Shown: piece by piece, positions 49,823 to 61,462 of the stretch
Position numbering within the stretch: position 1 is the stretch's first letter
How the letters are laid out: every line of letters starts with the position of its first letter
DNA from: Chryseobacterium sp. CH21
Lineage (GTDB): Bacteria > Bacteroidota > Bacteroidia > Flavobacteriales > Weeksellaceae
Length of the DNA: 64,000 bases
NCBI RefSeq assembly: GCF_004119445.1
Contig: NZ_QICI01000019.1
Coordinates: 33,857-97,856, forward strand
Direction of reading: 5' to 3'
Made by a program: the position numbers and the translations under genes
The notes under the pieces: model-generated
Databases searched by the model: none
The model's input: the letters and a program-made list of their open reading frames with translations, nothing else
What the model was told of the DNA's origin: nothing

Positions 49823-51757
49823 TTATTTTTTAATAAGGCTGATCACCTGGTTCTCAAATTTGGAGGCTACGCCCCAGATCTGTTTAAATGCAGGATAGTA
49901 TTCTTTCGGATAATCTGAGCTGCCTATTTTTGTTGTGGTAGTTACTTCCAGTTTATTTCCTTTTTGTTCTATAGAATAACTATATGATATTTCTTTATCT
50001 TCTGTAACAATCTTTTTTTCTTTAGGCATTTCCTCTATTACATATCCTTCAGGAATTTCAAGAGTTACTTTCTTAACTTTGGTAGTGGGAGATCCAAAGT
50101 CGATAGGATATTTTCTGACTTCAGCCTGATCAAACTCATTGGAACTTTTACTTAAAAACAACATTGGATTGATAATCATTTTCTTTCCTACTCTATCAAT
50201 AAGGTTTGAAGAAGAGAATTTCATACTGCTTTCAAAATCTCCATTTTCCAACACTTTTGAATTGATATCCGTAAAGTCCATAGAGAAATTTTCTTTGTAC
50301 TGTTTTTTATATTTTTCTGCATTGTCATCATAACTATCCTTTACATACATCGCATAAGCACCGGTATCCCTATCTGAATAAGTTCCTGAAATACTTCCGT
50401 CATCATTAATCTTGGCATTAGCTGTAAGGAAAGTATTGCTTGATTTTAAATTGGACATTTGAATCTGCAGCGTCTTTTCTTTAGTCACCAGAATTCCAAA
50501 TTGATTCCAGTTTTTAAGAGGAATTTCATCAAGAGAAGACTGCTTCGAGGTTGCATCATAAATATGCAGCTGATCATTAAGATTAATAGCTGCCAATACA
50601 AAATTCATATTGGAAATATTGGGAGACACCAGATTAATTATCCCGTTTTCTACTGTAGAAATAACCAAAGGATCAGCTTTAAGCCCGGCTTCACGAAGCA
50701 TCATCACTAAGAAAAGATTAATTTCTGCGGCATTTCCGACTTTAGTTTCCAACAATTTTTTGATACCATCCTCAGTGTAAACCCCTCTGTCTTTATTCCA
50801 GGTAAAAGTTTTCTGAACATAAGAAAAAATGGTATTTGCCTTTTCAAGATCGGTTTTCATTCCTGAAACTTCTGCCGGCATATTTTCTTTAGCCAGTTTT
50901 GTTCTTTTCAGTTCTCCACCAAAATCGTCACTTTCATAAAGTCTTTTCCCTATCTGATCCCATGAAGACGAATAGAGTTTAAGCTCACCAAAATTAGTAG
51001 AGTTTAGCTCCGCCCCTATTTTCGTCCTGAAGTTTCTGTCATTTCTTACAAACTTTTCAGTTTTAAAACCTTTTATATTTTCATAAGCAAATCTGTATGT
51101 TCTGTACTGAGCGCCATATAGATTTCTTTCTTCTATTTCTCTGTATTTAGGAGTCATTTCTCCTGTATAATTTAGATTATAGGACATATTAATGGGAGCG
51201 TCCAATACATATTCTGTATTCAGGGAAGGGGTATCGGATTCTATTAATACTTCCGGAATAATGAATCGGAATGGTGATACGATTTCATACTGATATTCTA
51301 AGACAGATCCGTTTTTCACACTTGGAAAAGCAAATTTGGTCAGCGTAACGTATTTATTCTCTTTACTTTTATATTGAGAACTCTTCTCTACTTTTACAGG
51401 AACTACATTTCCATTTTCAAGATTATAGGTAAAAGCCTTGAATTTACCCAAAGATTCTCTATTGGTTCCTACATTGTAAATAGGAATTTCAAGATTCAAC
51501 CAGTCTTCAGCTTTATCTTTATTGTAAATTTTAACTCTGAAGTAATATCTTTTGTGAAGGTTTCCTGTATTGGCATCTATCATAAAGTAAGCTGATTTAT
51601 ACAAAATCTCAGCAGGAGCATTTTCATCTAATAATGATTTCACTTTAGACAGATCCGCATCATTGAATTTAGGAGGATTCAGAAACTCATACTTTTTCTG
51701 AGCATTCAGCATGATTGCATTGGCAGAACAAAGCACCAATACTATTATTTTTTTCAT
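49823..51757 (-). CDS. DUF3857/transglutaminase-like protein, catalytic residues lost
   Basis: This 644-residue exported protein (signal MKKIIVLVLCSANAIMLNAQ) has an N-terminal DUF3857 domain (about 50-220: YKSAYFMIDANTGNLHKRYY). A central transglutaminase-like region (about 270-400) follows, then a C-terminal Ig-like part. In the transglutaminase region the position of the catalytic Cys reads KVGNAAEINLFLVMMLREAG (Ala instead of Cys). The His position reads MNFVLAAINL (no His), with only the Asp of HIYDATS kept. It is probably a pseudoenzyme. It is the second gene of a pair with the next, 3 bp apart. Confidence 0.88.
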   Translation of the reverse strand: MKKIIVLVLCSANAIMLNAQKKYEFLNPPKFNDADLSKVKSLLDENAPAEILYKSAYFMIDANTGNLHKRYYFRVKIYNKDKAEDWLNLEIPIYNVGTNRESLGKFKAFTYNLENGNVVPVKVEKSSQYKSKENKYVTLTKFAFPSVKNGSVLEYQYEIVSPFRFIIPEVLIESDTPSLNTEYVLDAPINMSYNLNYTGEMTPKYREIEERNLYGAQYRTYRFAYENIKGFKTEKFVRNDRNFRTKIGAELNSTNFGELKLYSSSWDQIGKRLYESDDFGGELKRTKLAKENMPAEVSGMKTDLEKANTIFSYVQKTFTWNKDRGVYTEDGIKKLLETKVGNAAEINLFLVMMLREAGLKADPLVISTVENGIINLVSPNISNMNFVLAAINLNDQLHIYDATSKQSSLDEIPLKNWNQFGILVTKEKTLQIQMSNLKSSNTFLTANAKINDDGSISGTYSDRDTGAYAMYVKDSYDDNAEKYKKQYKENFSMDFTDINSKVLENGDFESSMKFSSSNLIDRVGKKMIINPMLFLSKSSNEFDQAEVRKYPIDFGSPTTKVKKVTLEIPEGYVIEEMPKEKKIVTEDKEISYSYSIEQKGNKLEVTTTTKIGSSDYPKEYYPAFKQIWGVASKFENQVISLIKK

Positions 51758-51759
51758 GG

Positions 51760-53652
51760 TTATATTTTAGTTATTAAGATTTTTGAATTATCCCTGTTCA
51801 GAATTTTTTTTCTGAAACTTATGTAATCGTTGTATTTTTCTTTTGGATATAATCCTTTATTAATCTGCATTTTTCTGATTACTTTTATCTCATCGTTACT
51901 TTTAACGAAACTCAACTTGTAAGATCCAAATTCTGAAGTAATATTGGAATTATCTGGTGTTTCATCAATTTTGTAACCTTGAGGAAGAATAAATGCAATT
52001 TCATATTCATCTTCATAAGACATCCCTACTTCAAAAGGAAGTTCCCGGCTTTCATCGGTTTTAAAAACAGCATCCGTAAAAATAGGGACAGATCTGAACA
52101 AAAGACTGTTTCCTGCTTTTTTAGAAAAATTATTCGTCTTAAAATCCAGATCATAGGTTATGGCAGCATTGTCTCGGTCATTATTAAAGTTTTTCATTTC
52201 AACCTTTTCAAAGTTTAAAATATCAAATATCCTTTTTACTGCATCATTTTTTTCTTTAGGGTTAAGATTAGCCAATCCTAAATTATAATCATACTGATTT
52301 CCCGTATAGTAAAAATTCCCAGTTCCGATAATGCTGTTATCCTCATGGAGGTTAATTTTCAACGTCTGTTTTTCTTTATTCTGTTCTGCTTTATATACAG
52401 GGGTATTGATCAGTTCTATTCCTTTTTGAGTCACAGCCAATACATTTCTATCCGTTGTACTGTAACTTAAATGGTTAAAAGCTATTTGCTGAGACGTGTT
52501 TTCAAGCCAGATATTTCCTTTTTCAGTAGGAACCATCAGAATAACATGGTTTCCACCCATAGATGGGAATTCAGGATCAAAGGAAACCTGTGAACGGCTA
52601 GAATTGATAATACAATAAGTGGATGGAATACCTGCCTCGGTCAAAAGAATCCTCATATAATTGGTAAGCCCTTTACAGTCTCCATATCCTTTTTTCTGAA
52701 CTTCATCCGGCAGCATAGGCTGCCAGCCTCCTATTCCTAGAGATACCGCTATATAGCGACTTTTGTTCTGCATGTACTGATAAATTTTCTTCACCTTATC
52801 GGCTACGGATCCCTGCAGCTGTAAAGAGGCTACTTCCGCTTTAATAGCAGGAGTAGATCCTGAAACGGGTATCAAAAGATCATTATAAATCCAAGTTCCA
52901 AAATCTGTCCAGTTATTCAAAGTTCCCTGTTTTCCTGCCAGACTGAATCTTGCCAGAGCAAAATCAACAGCAGGTAAAATCTTAACAGGCTGTGGTATCA
53001 TAAAGGCATCATCAATAGCAGGCACGTTTTTGTAAGCATAAGTCTTATCATTTCCACTGCCACTCTCTATTACAGATGTATAATTATATTTTGAAGGATA
53101 AATCTTAGTTCTCAACTCAATTCCTGAATTATTAATGATTTTGAACTGTGCTTCTTCCAAAGATGTTTTCACAGAATTAAAAGGCACAAAATCAGGGATA
53201 AAAACCGTGTTTTCATCATTCGTTTCGTAAGAAAAATCCACAGTATAAGGATACTGAGCCGGTGTATATGAGTATACCAAGGTTCTGTTATCAGAATAAA
53301 AAACTCCCTGAGGATTATTAGCTACATCCTGAAAATCAGACTTCGAGACACTCTTGATTTTTTTCCCGGCTTCATCATAAATCGTAACTTTTATGTTTGA
53401 AATACGCCTTTGTTTATCATAAGGAATATAAATAACTGCCTGTTCGTTACCATCTTTATTTAAAACTGTGGTAACCGTGTTATACTGGTATTTTATTTCA
53501 TCAACTTTATTGATCTGAGCAGTCGTGAAATCTTTTCGTACAACGACGTTAGCATTTTTCTTTAAATTCTCAGGAATGGCAGAGGCAGGATAGCTCTGTG
53601 CGAAATGTAATGAGGCTATAGATAAAGCCCCCAAAACTAATATTTTCATCAT
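51760..53652 (-). CDS. DUF3857/transglutaminase-like protein, catalytic-type
   Basis: This 630-residue exported paralogue has signal MMKILVLGALSIASLHFAQS and a DUF3857 domain (about 30-230). Its transglutaminase core has the Cys in KGYGDCKGLTNYMRILLTEA (about 325-345) and a His in SMGGNHVILMVPTEKGNIWL. The third residue of the triad is the acidic IWLENT. It could be an active cysteine protease or transglutaminase. It precedes its inactive paralogue by 3 bp, so a catalytic/non-catalytic pair is made together. Such genes are common in Bacteroidota; function is unknown. Confidence 0.88.
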   Translation of the reverse strand: MMKILVLGALSIASLHFAQSYPASAIPENLKKNANVVVRKDFTTAQINKVDEIKYQYNTVTTVLNKDGNEQAVIYIPYDKQRRISNIKVTIYDEAGKKIKSVSKSDFQDVANNPQGVFYSDNRTLVYSYTPAQYPYTVDFSYETNDENTVFIPDFVPFNSVKTSLEEAQFKIINNSGIELRTKIYPSKYNYTSVIESGSGNDKTYAYKNVPAIDDAFMIPQPVKILPAVDFALARFSLAGKQGTLNNWTDFGTWIYNDLLIPVSGSTPAIKAEVASLQLQGSVADKVKKIYQYMQNKSRYIAVSLGIGGWQPMLPDEVQKKGYGDCKGLTNYMRILLTEAGIPSTYCIINSSRSQVSFDPEFPSMGGNHVILMVPTEKGNIWLENTSQQIAFNHLSYSTTDRNVLAVTQKGIELINTPVYKAEQNKEKQTLKINLHEDNSIIGTGNFYYTGNQYDYNLGLANLNPKEKNDAVKRIFDILNFEKVEMKNFNNDRDNAAITYDLDFKTNNFSKKAGNSLLFRSVPIFTDAVFKTDESRELPFEVGMSYEDEYEIAFILPQGYKIDETPDNSNITSEFGSYKLSFVKSNDEIKVIRKMQINKGLYPKEKYNDYISFRKKILNRDNSKILITKI

Positions 53653-53708
53653 AGTTATTAAGATTATGCAAAAATAAGAAAATCTTAATAACTGTTAAAA
53701 AAATATAA

Positions 53709-53731
53709 AAGGCTTCAACATGTGAAGCCTT
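53709..53731. terminator. Hairpin upstream of the DUF3857 pair
   Basis: AAGGCTTCA/TGAAGCCTT stem with a 5-nt loop, 57 bp upstream of the 53652 start. It could terminate plus-strand or earlier transcription; no gene ends at it. Confidence 0.5.
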
Positions 53732-53739
53732 AACCTAAT

Positions 53740-54003
53740 ACTTAAAAAGTACTTTTTTAAATGTACCTATAAGGCTATGAACACATTATCAACTTTTCAT
53801 CATCAAATTCTGAAAAGTTAAAACAGAATATTTATACTCATTCTATATTGGGAGAAGGAAATATTTATTCTGTGGCATGAAGGGATAAACTTCATATTGT
53901 CTGCATTTCAAATTTAAAATAAATTATAATTCAGATGTTTTATAGGATGTAGAATTAATAATAAAAGAAAGTACAATAAATTCTACAATTGAAAACATTG
54001 TTC
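53740..54003. other. Intergenic region with no recognised gene
   Basis: About 260 bp of AT-rich sequence without convincing ORF, RNA or repeat. It may hold a promoter for the DUF3857 pair, but no TAnnTTTG box at a sensible distance was seen. Confidence 0.4.
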
Positions 54004-54005
54004 AT

Positions 54006-54042
54006 AAAAAAGACCTCATTGCTGAAGTCTTTAAGTTTTTTC
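54006..54042 (-). terminator. Terminator of DUF5684 gene
   Basis: AAAGACCTCA/TGAAGTCTTT stem (one mismatch) with A/T-run flanks, just past the stop at 54053 on the minus strand. Confidence 0.75.
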
Positions 54043-54052
54043 TCTTTCTTTT

Positions 54053-54475
54053 TTAATCATTTGGAACCAGCTTACTATCAAACTGATCGCTTCCAAGACC
54101 CAATACAGGAATAAAAATAAATCCAAAAAGGAGAATCAGAATTGTGTAGAGAGGAGTTTCTTTGGAAAAACCTTTAGCCAGCCTGTCATATACTACCCAA
54201 CATGCATAGATATTCACGAGCGGAATACAGAAAAGAATGATCCACCATATCGGTTTTTTCACAATTTCCAGTAATACAATTGTATTATAAATAGGAATAA
54301 ACGCAGCCCACGCATCTTGTCTTCCTGCTTTCTGGAAGATTTTATACATGCAGTATCCGTAGAAGATATAGCAAAGTAATCCGAAGAACATAGTTCCTAT
54401 CCCTAATCCTGCAGCCGCTGCACCAGATACCGAATCAGCCCCATTGTAAGGGTCTGTTTGTAAAAGAGTTAACAT
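54053..54475 (-). CDS. DUF5684 family membrane protein
   Basis: This 140-residue protein has about four membrane helices (GLGIGTMFFGLLCYIFYGYC, AFIPIYNTIVLLEIV, WIILFCIPLVNIYACWVVYD, TILILLFGFIFIPVLGLG). The family signature IFQKAGRQDAWAAFIPIYNT is clear. The N-terminus MLTLLQTDPYNGADSVSGAA is cytosolic or a weak signal. Related proteins are often annotated signal peptidase I-associated, but the protease domain is absent. Function is unknown. It lies between gyrB and the DUF3857 pair on the same strand. Confidence 0.78.
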   Translation of the reverse strand: MLTLLQTDPYNGADSVSGAAAAGLGIGTMFFGLLCYIFYGYCMYKIFQKAGRQDAWAAFIPIYNTIVLLEIVKKPIWWIILFCIPLVNIYACWVVYDRLAKGFSKETPLYTILILLFGFIFIPVLGLGSDQFDSKLVPND

Positions 54476-54505
54476 ATTATTTGTTTTTTTGGTTTATCCA
54501 AATAT

Positions 54506-54539
54506 AAAAAAAGCTTCTAAATAATTAGAAGCTTTTTTA
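54506..54539 (-). terminator. Terminator of gyrB
   Basis: An AAAAAAGCTTCTAA/TTAGAAGCTTTTTT perfect stem with a 4-nt loop, about 19 bp past the gyrB stop on the minus strand. Confidence 0.85.
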
Positions 54540-54557
54540 TGATATTTTTAAAAAGGT

Positions 54558-56570
<2,013 letters not shown>

Positions 56571-56725
56571 TCAAAAAAATGTAGAGTTTTCTTAGGGAAA
56601 ACATAAAGAATAGGATGCCGATAAAAGGTTCAAAATTAAAAGGTATTGGTGAAATACCAACTGTTGTAAATCATATTCAACATCAATAATTTATGCGTAA
56701 ATTTATTTACTGAAAAGTTGATATT

Positions 56726-58069
56726 ATGGATGATTTTATAGCAGCACGCGCTCAGATGGCACTCTCTCTGGGCTTTCATATCATATTCTCCTGTGTGGGT
56801 ATGGTGATGCCTTTTCTGATGGCTTTTGCCCATTGGAAATACCTTAAAACCAATAATGAAGTATATAAAGGATTAACAAAAGCATGGAGCAAAGGGGTTG
56901 CTATTCTTTTTGCTACCGGCGCTGTTTCAGGAACAATGCTTTCCTTTGAACTTGGACTTCTATGGCCTGGTTTTATGAAGCATGCAGGACCAATTTTCGG
57001 AATGCCGTTTTCTTTAGAAGGGACGGCCTTTTTCATTGAAGCTATTGCTATCGGGTTCTTTTTATATGGATGGGAAAGATTCAATAAATGGTTTCACTGG
57101 TTCTGCGGATTTCTTGTAGGGGTAAGCGGACTGGCTTCCGGAATTCTGGTGGTAGCAGCCAACTCATGGATGAACTCTCCCACCGGTTTTGATTATATTA
57201 ATGGACAGTACCTTAATATAGACCCTATCAAAGCGATGTTCAACGATGCATGGTTTCCGCAGGCACTTCACATGACAGTTGCAGCATTTTGTGCAACGGG
57301 ATTTGCTGTAGCCGGAGTACATGCTTTTATGATTATGCGAAAAAGAAATATTGAATTTCATACCAAAGCGTTTAGAATTGCAGTAGGTTTTGCTTTGATT
57401 GGAGCATTTGGTGCTCCATTAAGTGGTGATGTTGCCGCAAAATCAGTAGCAGAAAGACAACCCATCAAATTAGCAGCTATGGAAGCTCATTTTGAAACTG
57501 AAAAAGGGGCTTCATTTGTGATTGGGGGAATTCCTGATGAGGAAAAAGAAGAGGTAAAATATGCCGTGAAAATCCCAAAAGTTTTAAGTTTTCTGGTGAG
57601 TAACGATTTCAATGCTGAAGTAAAAGGTCTTAAAGATTTCCCAAGAGACGAATGGCCTCCTATTGCTGTTGTTCACTATGCTTTTCAAATCATGATCTTC
57701 TTTGGAGTGGTGATGATTGCGATTGGTGCTATTTATTTATATGCTTTCTTCTTCAAAAAAGAATGGCTAAGCAAACATTGGCTGTTAAAAACCTTCTTAA
57801 TAGCAACCCCTTTCGGATATATAGCACTGGAAGCCGGATGGACGGTAACTGAAGTGGGAAGACAGCCATGGATCATTTATGGCATCATGAGAACGGTAGA
57901 TGCTGTCACTCCAATGCCGGGAATACAATATTCATTCTACTTCTTTACGGCTATTTTCATCTCATTATCATTGATCCTTGTTTTCCTTTTAAAGAGACAG
58001 ATCCAAATGGTACCAAGGCTTTACGATCCTACCGATTCTCAGTTTAACGATAAAAACAAACAATCATGA
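56726..58069 (+). CDS. cydA: Cytochrome bd quinol oxidase subunit I
   Basis: This 447-residue inner-membrane oxidase subunit carries hemes b558, b595 and d. The axial His is in LSLGFHIIFSCVGMVMPFLM. Further helices include GTAFFIEAIAIGFFLYGWER and VVAANSWMNSPTGFDYING. The quinol-binding loop (about 255-310) is short, so it belongs to the short-Q-loop class. Its stop overlaps the cydB start by 4 bp (translational coupling). No cydCD is nearby. A -7 box was not clear. The genes allow respiration at low oxygen. Confidence 0.95.
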   Translation: MDDFIAARAQMALSLGFHIIFSCVGMVMPFLMAFAHWKYLKTNNEVYKGLTKAWSKGVAILFATGAVSGTMLSFELGLLWPGFMKHAGPIFGMPFSLEGTAFFIEAIAIGFFLYGWERFNKWFHWFCGFLVGVSGLASGILVVAANSWMNSPTGFDYINGQYLNIDPIKAMFNDAWFPQALHMTVAAFCATGFAVAGVHAFMIMRKRNIEFHTKAFRIAVGFALIGAFGAPLSGDVAAKSVAERQPIKLAAMEAHFETEKGASFVIGGIPDEEKEEVKYAVKIPKVLSFLVSNDFNAEVKGLKDFPRDEWPPIAVVHYAFQIMIFFGVVMIAIGAIYLYAFFFKKEWLSKHWLLKTFLIATPFGYIALEAGWTVTEVGRQPWIIYGIMRTVDAVTPMPGIQYSFYFFTAIFISLSLILVFLLKRQIQMVPRLYDPTDSQFNDKNKQS

Positions 58070-59070
58070 TCTACGTTGTAATAGGTTTTCTCTGGCTATC
58101 CATATGCCTTTATATTATTCTGGGCGGAGCTGATTTCGGAGCTGGAATTGTAGAACTTTTCACCCATAAAAAAGCAAGGAATAAAACCCAGGAAATCATG
58201 TATGAATCCATAGCTCCCGTTTGGGAAGCCAATCATATGTGGCTGATCATCGCAATTGTAATTCTCTTCGTAGGTTTTCCTGAAATATATACTACCATGT
58301 CTACTTACCTTCATATTCCTTTGGTATTGATGCTTTTGGGAATTATTGCGAGGGGAACAGCCTTTACGTTCAGACATTATGATGCGGTGAAGGATAACTG
58401 GCAGGTTTTATATACTCAGATCTTCTACTATGCAAGTCTTTTGACTCCTTTCTTTTTGGGATTAATTGCTGCTGCAACCGTTTCACATTCTATCAATCCT
58501 GATGCTGTTGGCTTTCTGGATTTGTATGTATTTAGTTGGCTGAACTGGTTTGGAGTTTCTGTAGGTTTATTTACAGTAGCCCTTTGTGCTTATCTTGCTT
58601 CTATCTTTTCATTAAGAGAAACCCGTGATAAAGCTGATCTTTTATTAATGATCAGAAAATCCAAGCAGACAATGATTTTTGTTGTCATTACAGGAATTCT
58701 GGTATTTTTTACCGCTTATATTTCAGATATTCCCCTTTTGATGTGGGTATTTTCCAAGCCTTTGGGGATTATGTCGATTGCTTTTGCAACGATTGCTTTA
58801 CTGCTTATTTTAAGAGCATTGAACCGTCAGAAACTGCTGCCTGTACGTGCTTTGGCAGGATTCCAGATGGTGATGATTCTGGTAGCCGCAACGTATCAGC
58901 ATAATCCGGATATTATTTTATTAGGAAACGGGCAGCACCTTTCATTACTGGAACATATGGCTCCTGAAAAAACTATTGCCGCATTAGGATGGGCATTGAT
59001 GCTGGGTTCATTATTTATTCTTCCGTTTTTATTTTATCTGATGGCTTCTTTCAGCAAATTGAGAAAATAG
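58066..59070 (+). CDS. cydB: Cytochrome bd quinol oxidase subunit II
   Basis: This 334-residue partner of CydA has about eight transmembrane helices. Family blocks: WLSICLYIILGGADFGAGIV, APVWEANHMWLIIAIVILFV and LIARGTAFTFRHYD-type (IIARGTAFTFRHYDAVKDNW). The conserved GGADFGAG and the E in PVWEANH are kept. It is coupled to cydA by a 4-bp overlap and followed 7 bp on by the ClbS-like gene. No cydX-like peptide was recognised. Confidence 0.95.
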   Translation: MIYVVIGFLWLSICLYIILGGADFGAGIVELFTHKKARNKTQEIMYESIAPVWEANHMWLIIAIVILFVGFPEIYTTMSTYLHIPLVLMLLGIIARGTAFTFRHYDAVKDNWQVLYTQIFYYASLLTPFFLGLIAAATVSHSINPDAVGFLDLYVFSWLNWFGVSVGLFTVALCAYLASIFSLRETRDKADLLLMIRKSKQTMIFVVITGILVFFTAYISDIPLLMWVFSKPLGIMSIAFATIALLLILRALNRQKLLPVRALAGFQMVMILVAATYQHNPDIILLGNGQHLSLLEHMAPEKTIAALGWALMLGSLFILPFLFYLMASFSKLRK

Positions 59071-59077
59071 GTAAAAT

Positions 59078-59593
59078 ATGCAGACTTATAAGGACAAAAC
59101 AGAACTCATTGAAGAGCTAAAGAAAAGATATCTGCTCTATGATGAGGAGTTTAATGATATCAAAGAAGAGGAAAAAGATCTTTTACAGGCTGGAGTTGAT
59201 AAAACCCCATCGCAAAATATTTCTTATCAATTGGGTTGGACTCACCTGCTTTTACAATGGGAATCCGATGAAAAAAAGGGAATTGAAGTAAAAACTCCCA
59301 CTCCTGATTACAAATGGAATAATTTGGGAGGGTTATACCAATCTTTTTATCATGAATATGGTTCTCATAGCTTACAACAACAAAGAGAACTTCTGCAAAA
59401 TCAGGTTAATGAAATTATTAACTGGATAGAAAGCCTTGATGATGACACATTATTCACTCCCGGCCAGAGAAAATGGGCAACCACACCTGCTCAATGGCCA
59501 GTCTGGAAGTGGGTTCATATTAATACCGTAGCTCCGTTTAAGAATTTCAGGACACAGCTTCGGAAATGGAAAAAAGAAAAAGGTACAGAATAG
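59078..59593 (+). CDS. ClbS/DfsB (DUF1706) family protein
   Basis: This 171-residue four-helix (DinB-like) protein of the DUF1706/ClbS/DfsB family begins with KTELIEELKKRYLLYDEEFN. The conserved core is SYQLGWTHLLLQWESDEKKG and DYKWNNLGGLYQSFYHEYG, and the end KWVHINTVAPFKNFRTQLRK. ClbS protects against the genotoxin colibactin; most relatives have no known role, and none is claimed. It lies 7 bp after cydB and ends in a strong terminator, so it is probably cotranscribed with cydAB. Confidence 0.83.
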   Translation: MQTYKDKTELIEELKKRYLLYDEEFNDIKEEEKDLLQAGVDKTPSQNISYQLGWTHLLLQWESDEKKGIEVKTPTPDYKWNNLGGLYQSFYHEYGSHSLQQQRELLQNQVNEIINWIESLDDDTLFTPGQRKWATTPAQWPVWKWVHINTVAPFKNFRTQLRKWKKEKGTE

Positions 59594-59612
59594 TTCTGTA
59601 CCTTTTTTATTT
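59577..59612. terminator. Terminator overlapping the ClbS-like stop
   Basis: An AAAAAGGTACAGAA/TTCTGTACCTTTTT stem around TAG is followed by T6. It overlaps the stop codon and lies between convergent genes. Confidence 0.85.
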
Positions 59613-59629
59613 ATATTTTCTGAGAAATC

Positions 59630-61327
59630 TTAAGCCAATTTCATCAAAAGATTTTCGTCAATCTTCTCTACTTTCACAATATTATTTTTTGTCAAAGTTT
59701 TAGAAGCTTTATCCCATTTTTTTCCGGATAACTGGCTTCTTTCTTTTACTTCAGCTAGAGACATTGCTTCTTCCTGAGAATTAAGAATTTCAAGGATTAC
59801 TTTTTCATCCTCTCCCAATTCAATTTGAGGAACCGCTTTTTCAGGTCTCATCTGAGGGAAGAATAATACTTCCTGAATTGATGCATTATTCGTTAAGAAC
59901 ATAATTAATCTGTCCATACCGATTCCTAATCCTGAAGTTGGAGGCATACCATATTCCAACGCTCTTAAGAAGTCCTGATCGATGAACATTGCTTCATCAT
60001 CCCCTCTTTCAGATAATGCCATCTGTGCTTCAAAACGTTCTCTCTGATCGATAGGATCATTAAGCTCTGAATAAGCATTTGCGATTTCTTTACCACATAC
60101 CATTAATTCAAAACGCTCTGTTAAGCCTTCTTTGCTTCTGTGTTTCTTTGTCAATGGAGACATTTCGATAGGATAATCTGTAATGAAAGTCGGCTGAATG
60201 AAGTTTCCTTCACATTTCTCACCGAAGATCTCATCAATCAGTTTTCCTTTCCCCATCGTCTCATTCACTTCAATACCGATAGACTTGGCAAAATCATATA
60301 GTTCCTTCTCTGTTTTTCCAGTAATATCAAATCCTGTAAATTTCAAGATCGCTTCTGTCATAGAAACTCTTGGATAAGGCGCTTTGAAATCTACATTATG
60401 TTCTCCGAACGTAGCCGTAGTAGTTCCGTTTACCTGGATAGCACAGAATTCCAATAATTTCTCAGTGAAATCCATCATCCAGTTGTAATCTTTGTACGCT
60501 ACATAGATTTCCATAGCAGTAAATTCCGGGTTGTGCGTTCTGTCCATTCCTTCATTTCTGAAGTTTTTAGAGAACTCATATACTCCGTCAAAACCACCTA
60601 CGATTAATCTTTTCAGATATAATTCGTTGGCAATTCTTAAATATAATGGAATATCTAATGCATTGTGGTGCGTGATAAACGGTTTTGCTGCTGCTCCACC
60701 AGGGATAGACTGTAAGATTGGTGTTTCCACTTCAAAATATCCTGCATCATTAAAGAATGTTCTCATGGCATTGAACAGTTTTGTTCTCTTCACGAAAATT
60801 TCTTTTACCTGTGGATTTACCGTTAAATCTACATAACGCTGTCTGTATCTCAATTCAGGATCTGTAAATCCATCATGTACAACACCGTTTTCATCAGTTT
60901 TTGCCTGAGGTAGCGGACGTAAAGCCTTTGTAAGAAGCGTAAAGTTTTTCACTAAAACCGTCTTCTCTCCTACCTGTGTCGTAAACAATTCTCCTTCGAT
61001 ACCAATAATATCACCGATATCCAAAAGGTGCTTGTATACTTCATTATATAGTTCTTTATCTTCACCCGGACAGATCTCGTCTCTGTTGAAGTAAACCTGG
61101 ATTTTTCCTTTAGAATCCTGCAATTCTGCAAAAGAAGCTTTTCCTTGAATTCTGCGGGACATCAATCTTCCAGCAATCTTCACCTGTTTACTTTCAGAAA
61201 AGTCCTGTTTTATAGATTCTGTAGTATCTGTAATTATATACTCATCCGCAGGGAACGCATTAATCCCCATTTCAGTAAGCTTATTAAGCTTTTCTCTTCT
61301 AATGATTTCTTGTTCTGATAATTGCAT
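59630..61327 (-). CDS. lysS: Lysyl-tRNA synthetase, class II, with C-terminal extension
   Basis: This 565-residue enzyme charges tRNA-Lys. The N-terminal OB anticodon domain (about 50-150) has VKIAGRLMSRRIQGKASFAE. Class II motifs follow: motif 1 near FVKRTKLFNAMRTFFNDAGY, motif 2 FRNEGMDRTHNPEFTAMEIY and motif 3 GLGIGMDRLIMFLTNNASIQ. It is about 60 residues longer than E. coli LysS. The extra C-terminus (VILEILNSQEEAMSLAEVKE ... KVEKIDENLLMKLA) looks like a small winged-helix unit. Its promoter is clear (61350-61380). Confidence 0.97.
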   Translation of the reverse strand: MQLSEQEIIRREKLNKLTEMGINAFPADEYIITDTTESIKQDFSESKQVKIAGRLMSRRIQGKASFAELQDSKGKIQVYFNRDEICPGEDKELYNEVYKHLLDIGDIIGIEGELFTTQVGEKTVLVKNFTLLTKALRPLPQAKTDENGVVHDGFTDPELRYRQRYVDLTVNPQVKEIFVKRTKLFNAMRTFFNDAGYFEVETPILQSIPGGAAAKPFITHHNALDIPLYLRIANELYLKRLIVGGFDGVYEFSKNFRNEGMDRTHNPEFTAMEIYVAYKDYNWMMDFTEKLLEFCAIQVNGTTTATFGEHNVDFKAPYPRVSMTEAILKFTGFDITGKTEKELYDFAKSIGIEVNETMGKGKLIDEIFGEKCEGNFIQPTFITDYPIEMSPLTKKHRSKEGLTERFELMVCGKEIANAYSELNDPIDQRERFEAQMALSERGDDEAMFIDQDFLRALEYGMPPTSGLGIGMDRLIMFLTNNASIQEVLFFPQMRPEKAVPQIELGEDEKVILEILNSQEEAMSLAEVKERSQLSGKKWDKASKTLTKNNIVKVEKIDENLLMKLA

Positions 61328-61349
61328 TTCTTATTTTTCTAAAAGCGTA

Positions 61350-61380
61350 CAAATTTAGGCATTTTTGACCTGATCATCAA
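61350..61380 (-). promoter_or_regulatory. Promoter of lysS
   Basis: On the minus strand TAAATTTG (61350-61357) with TTG (61378-61380) 20 bp upstream is a full Bacteroidota promoter. Transcription would start near 61344, a leader of about 17 nt. Confidence 0.65.
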
Positions 61381-61462
61381 TGGCTTTTTTCAGAAATTTT
61401 AAAAAGTGAACAAGGAATGGAGTTGAGATAAGGGATATAAGGTACTAGAACCAATAATTGAA

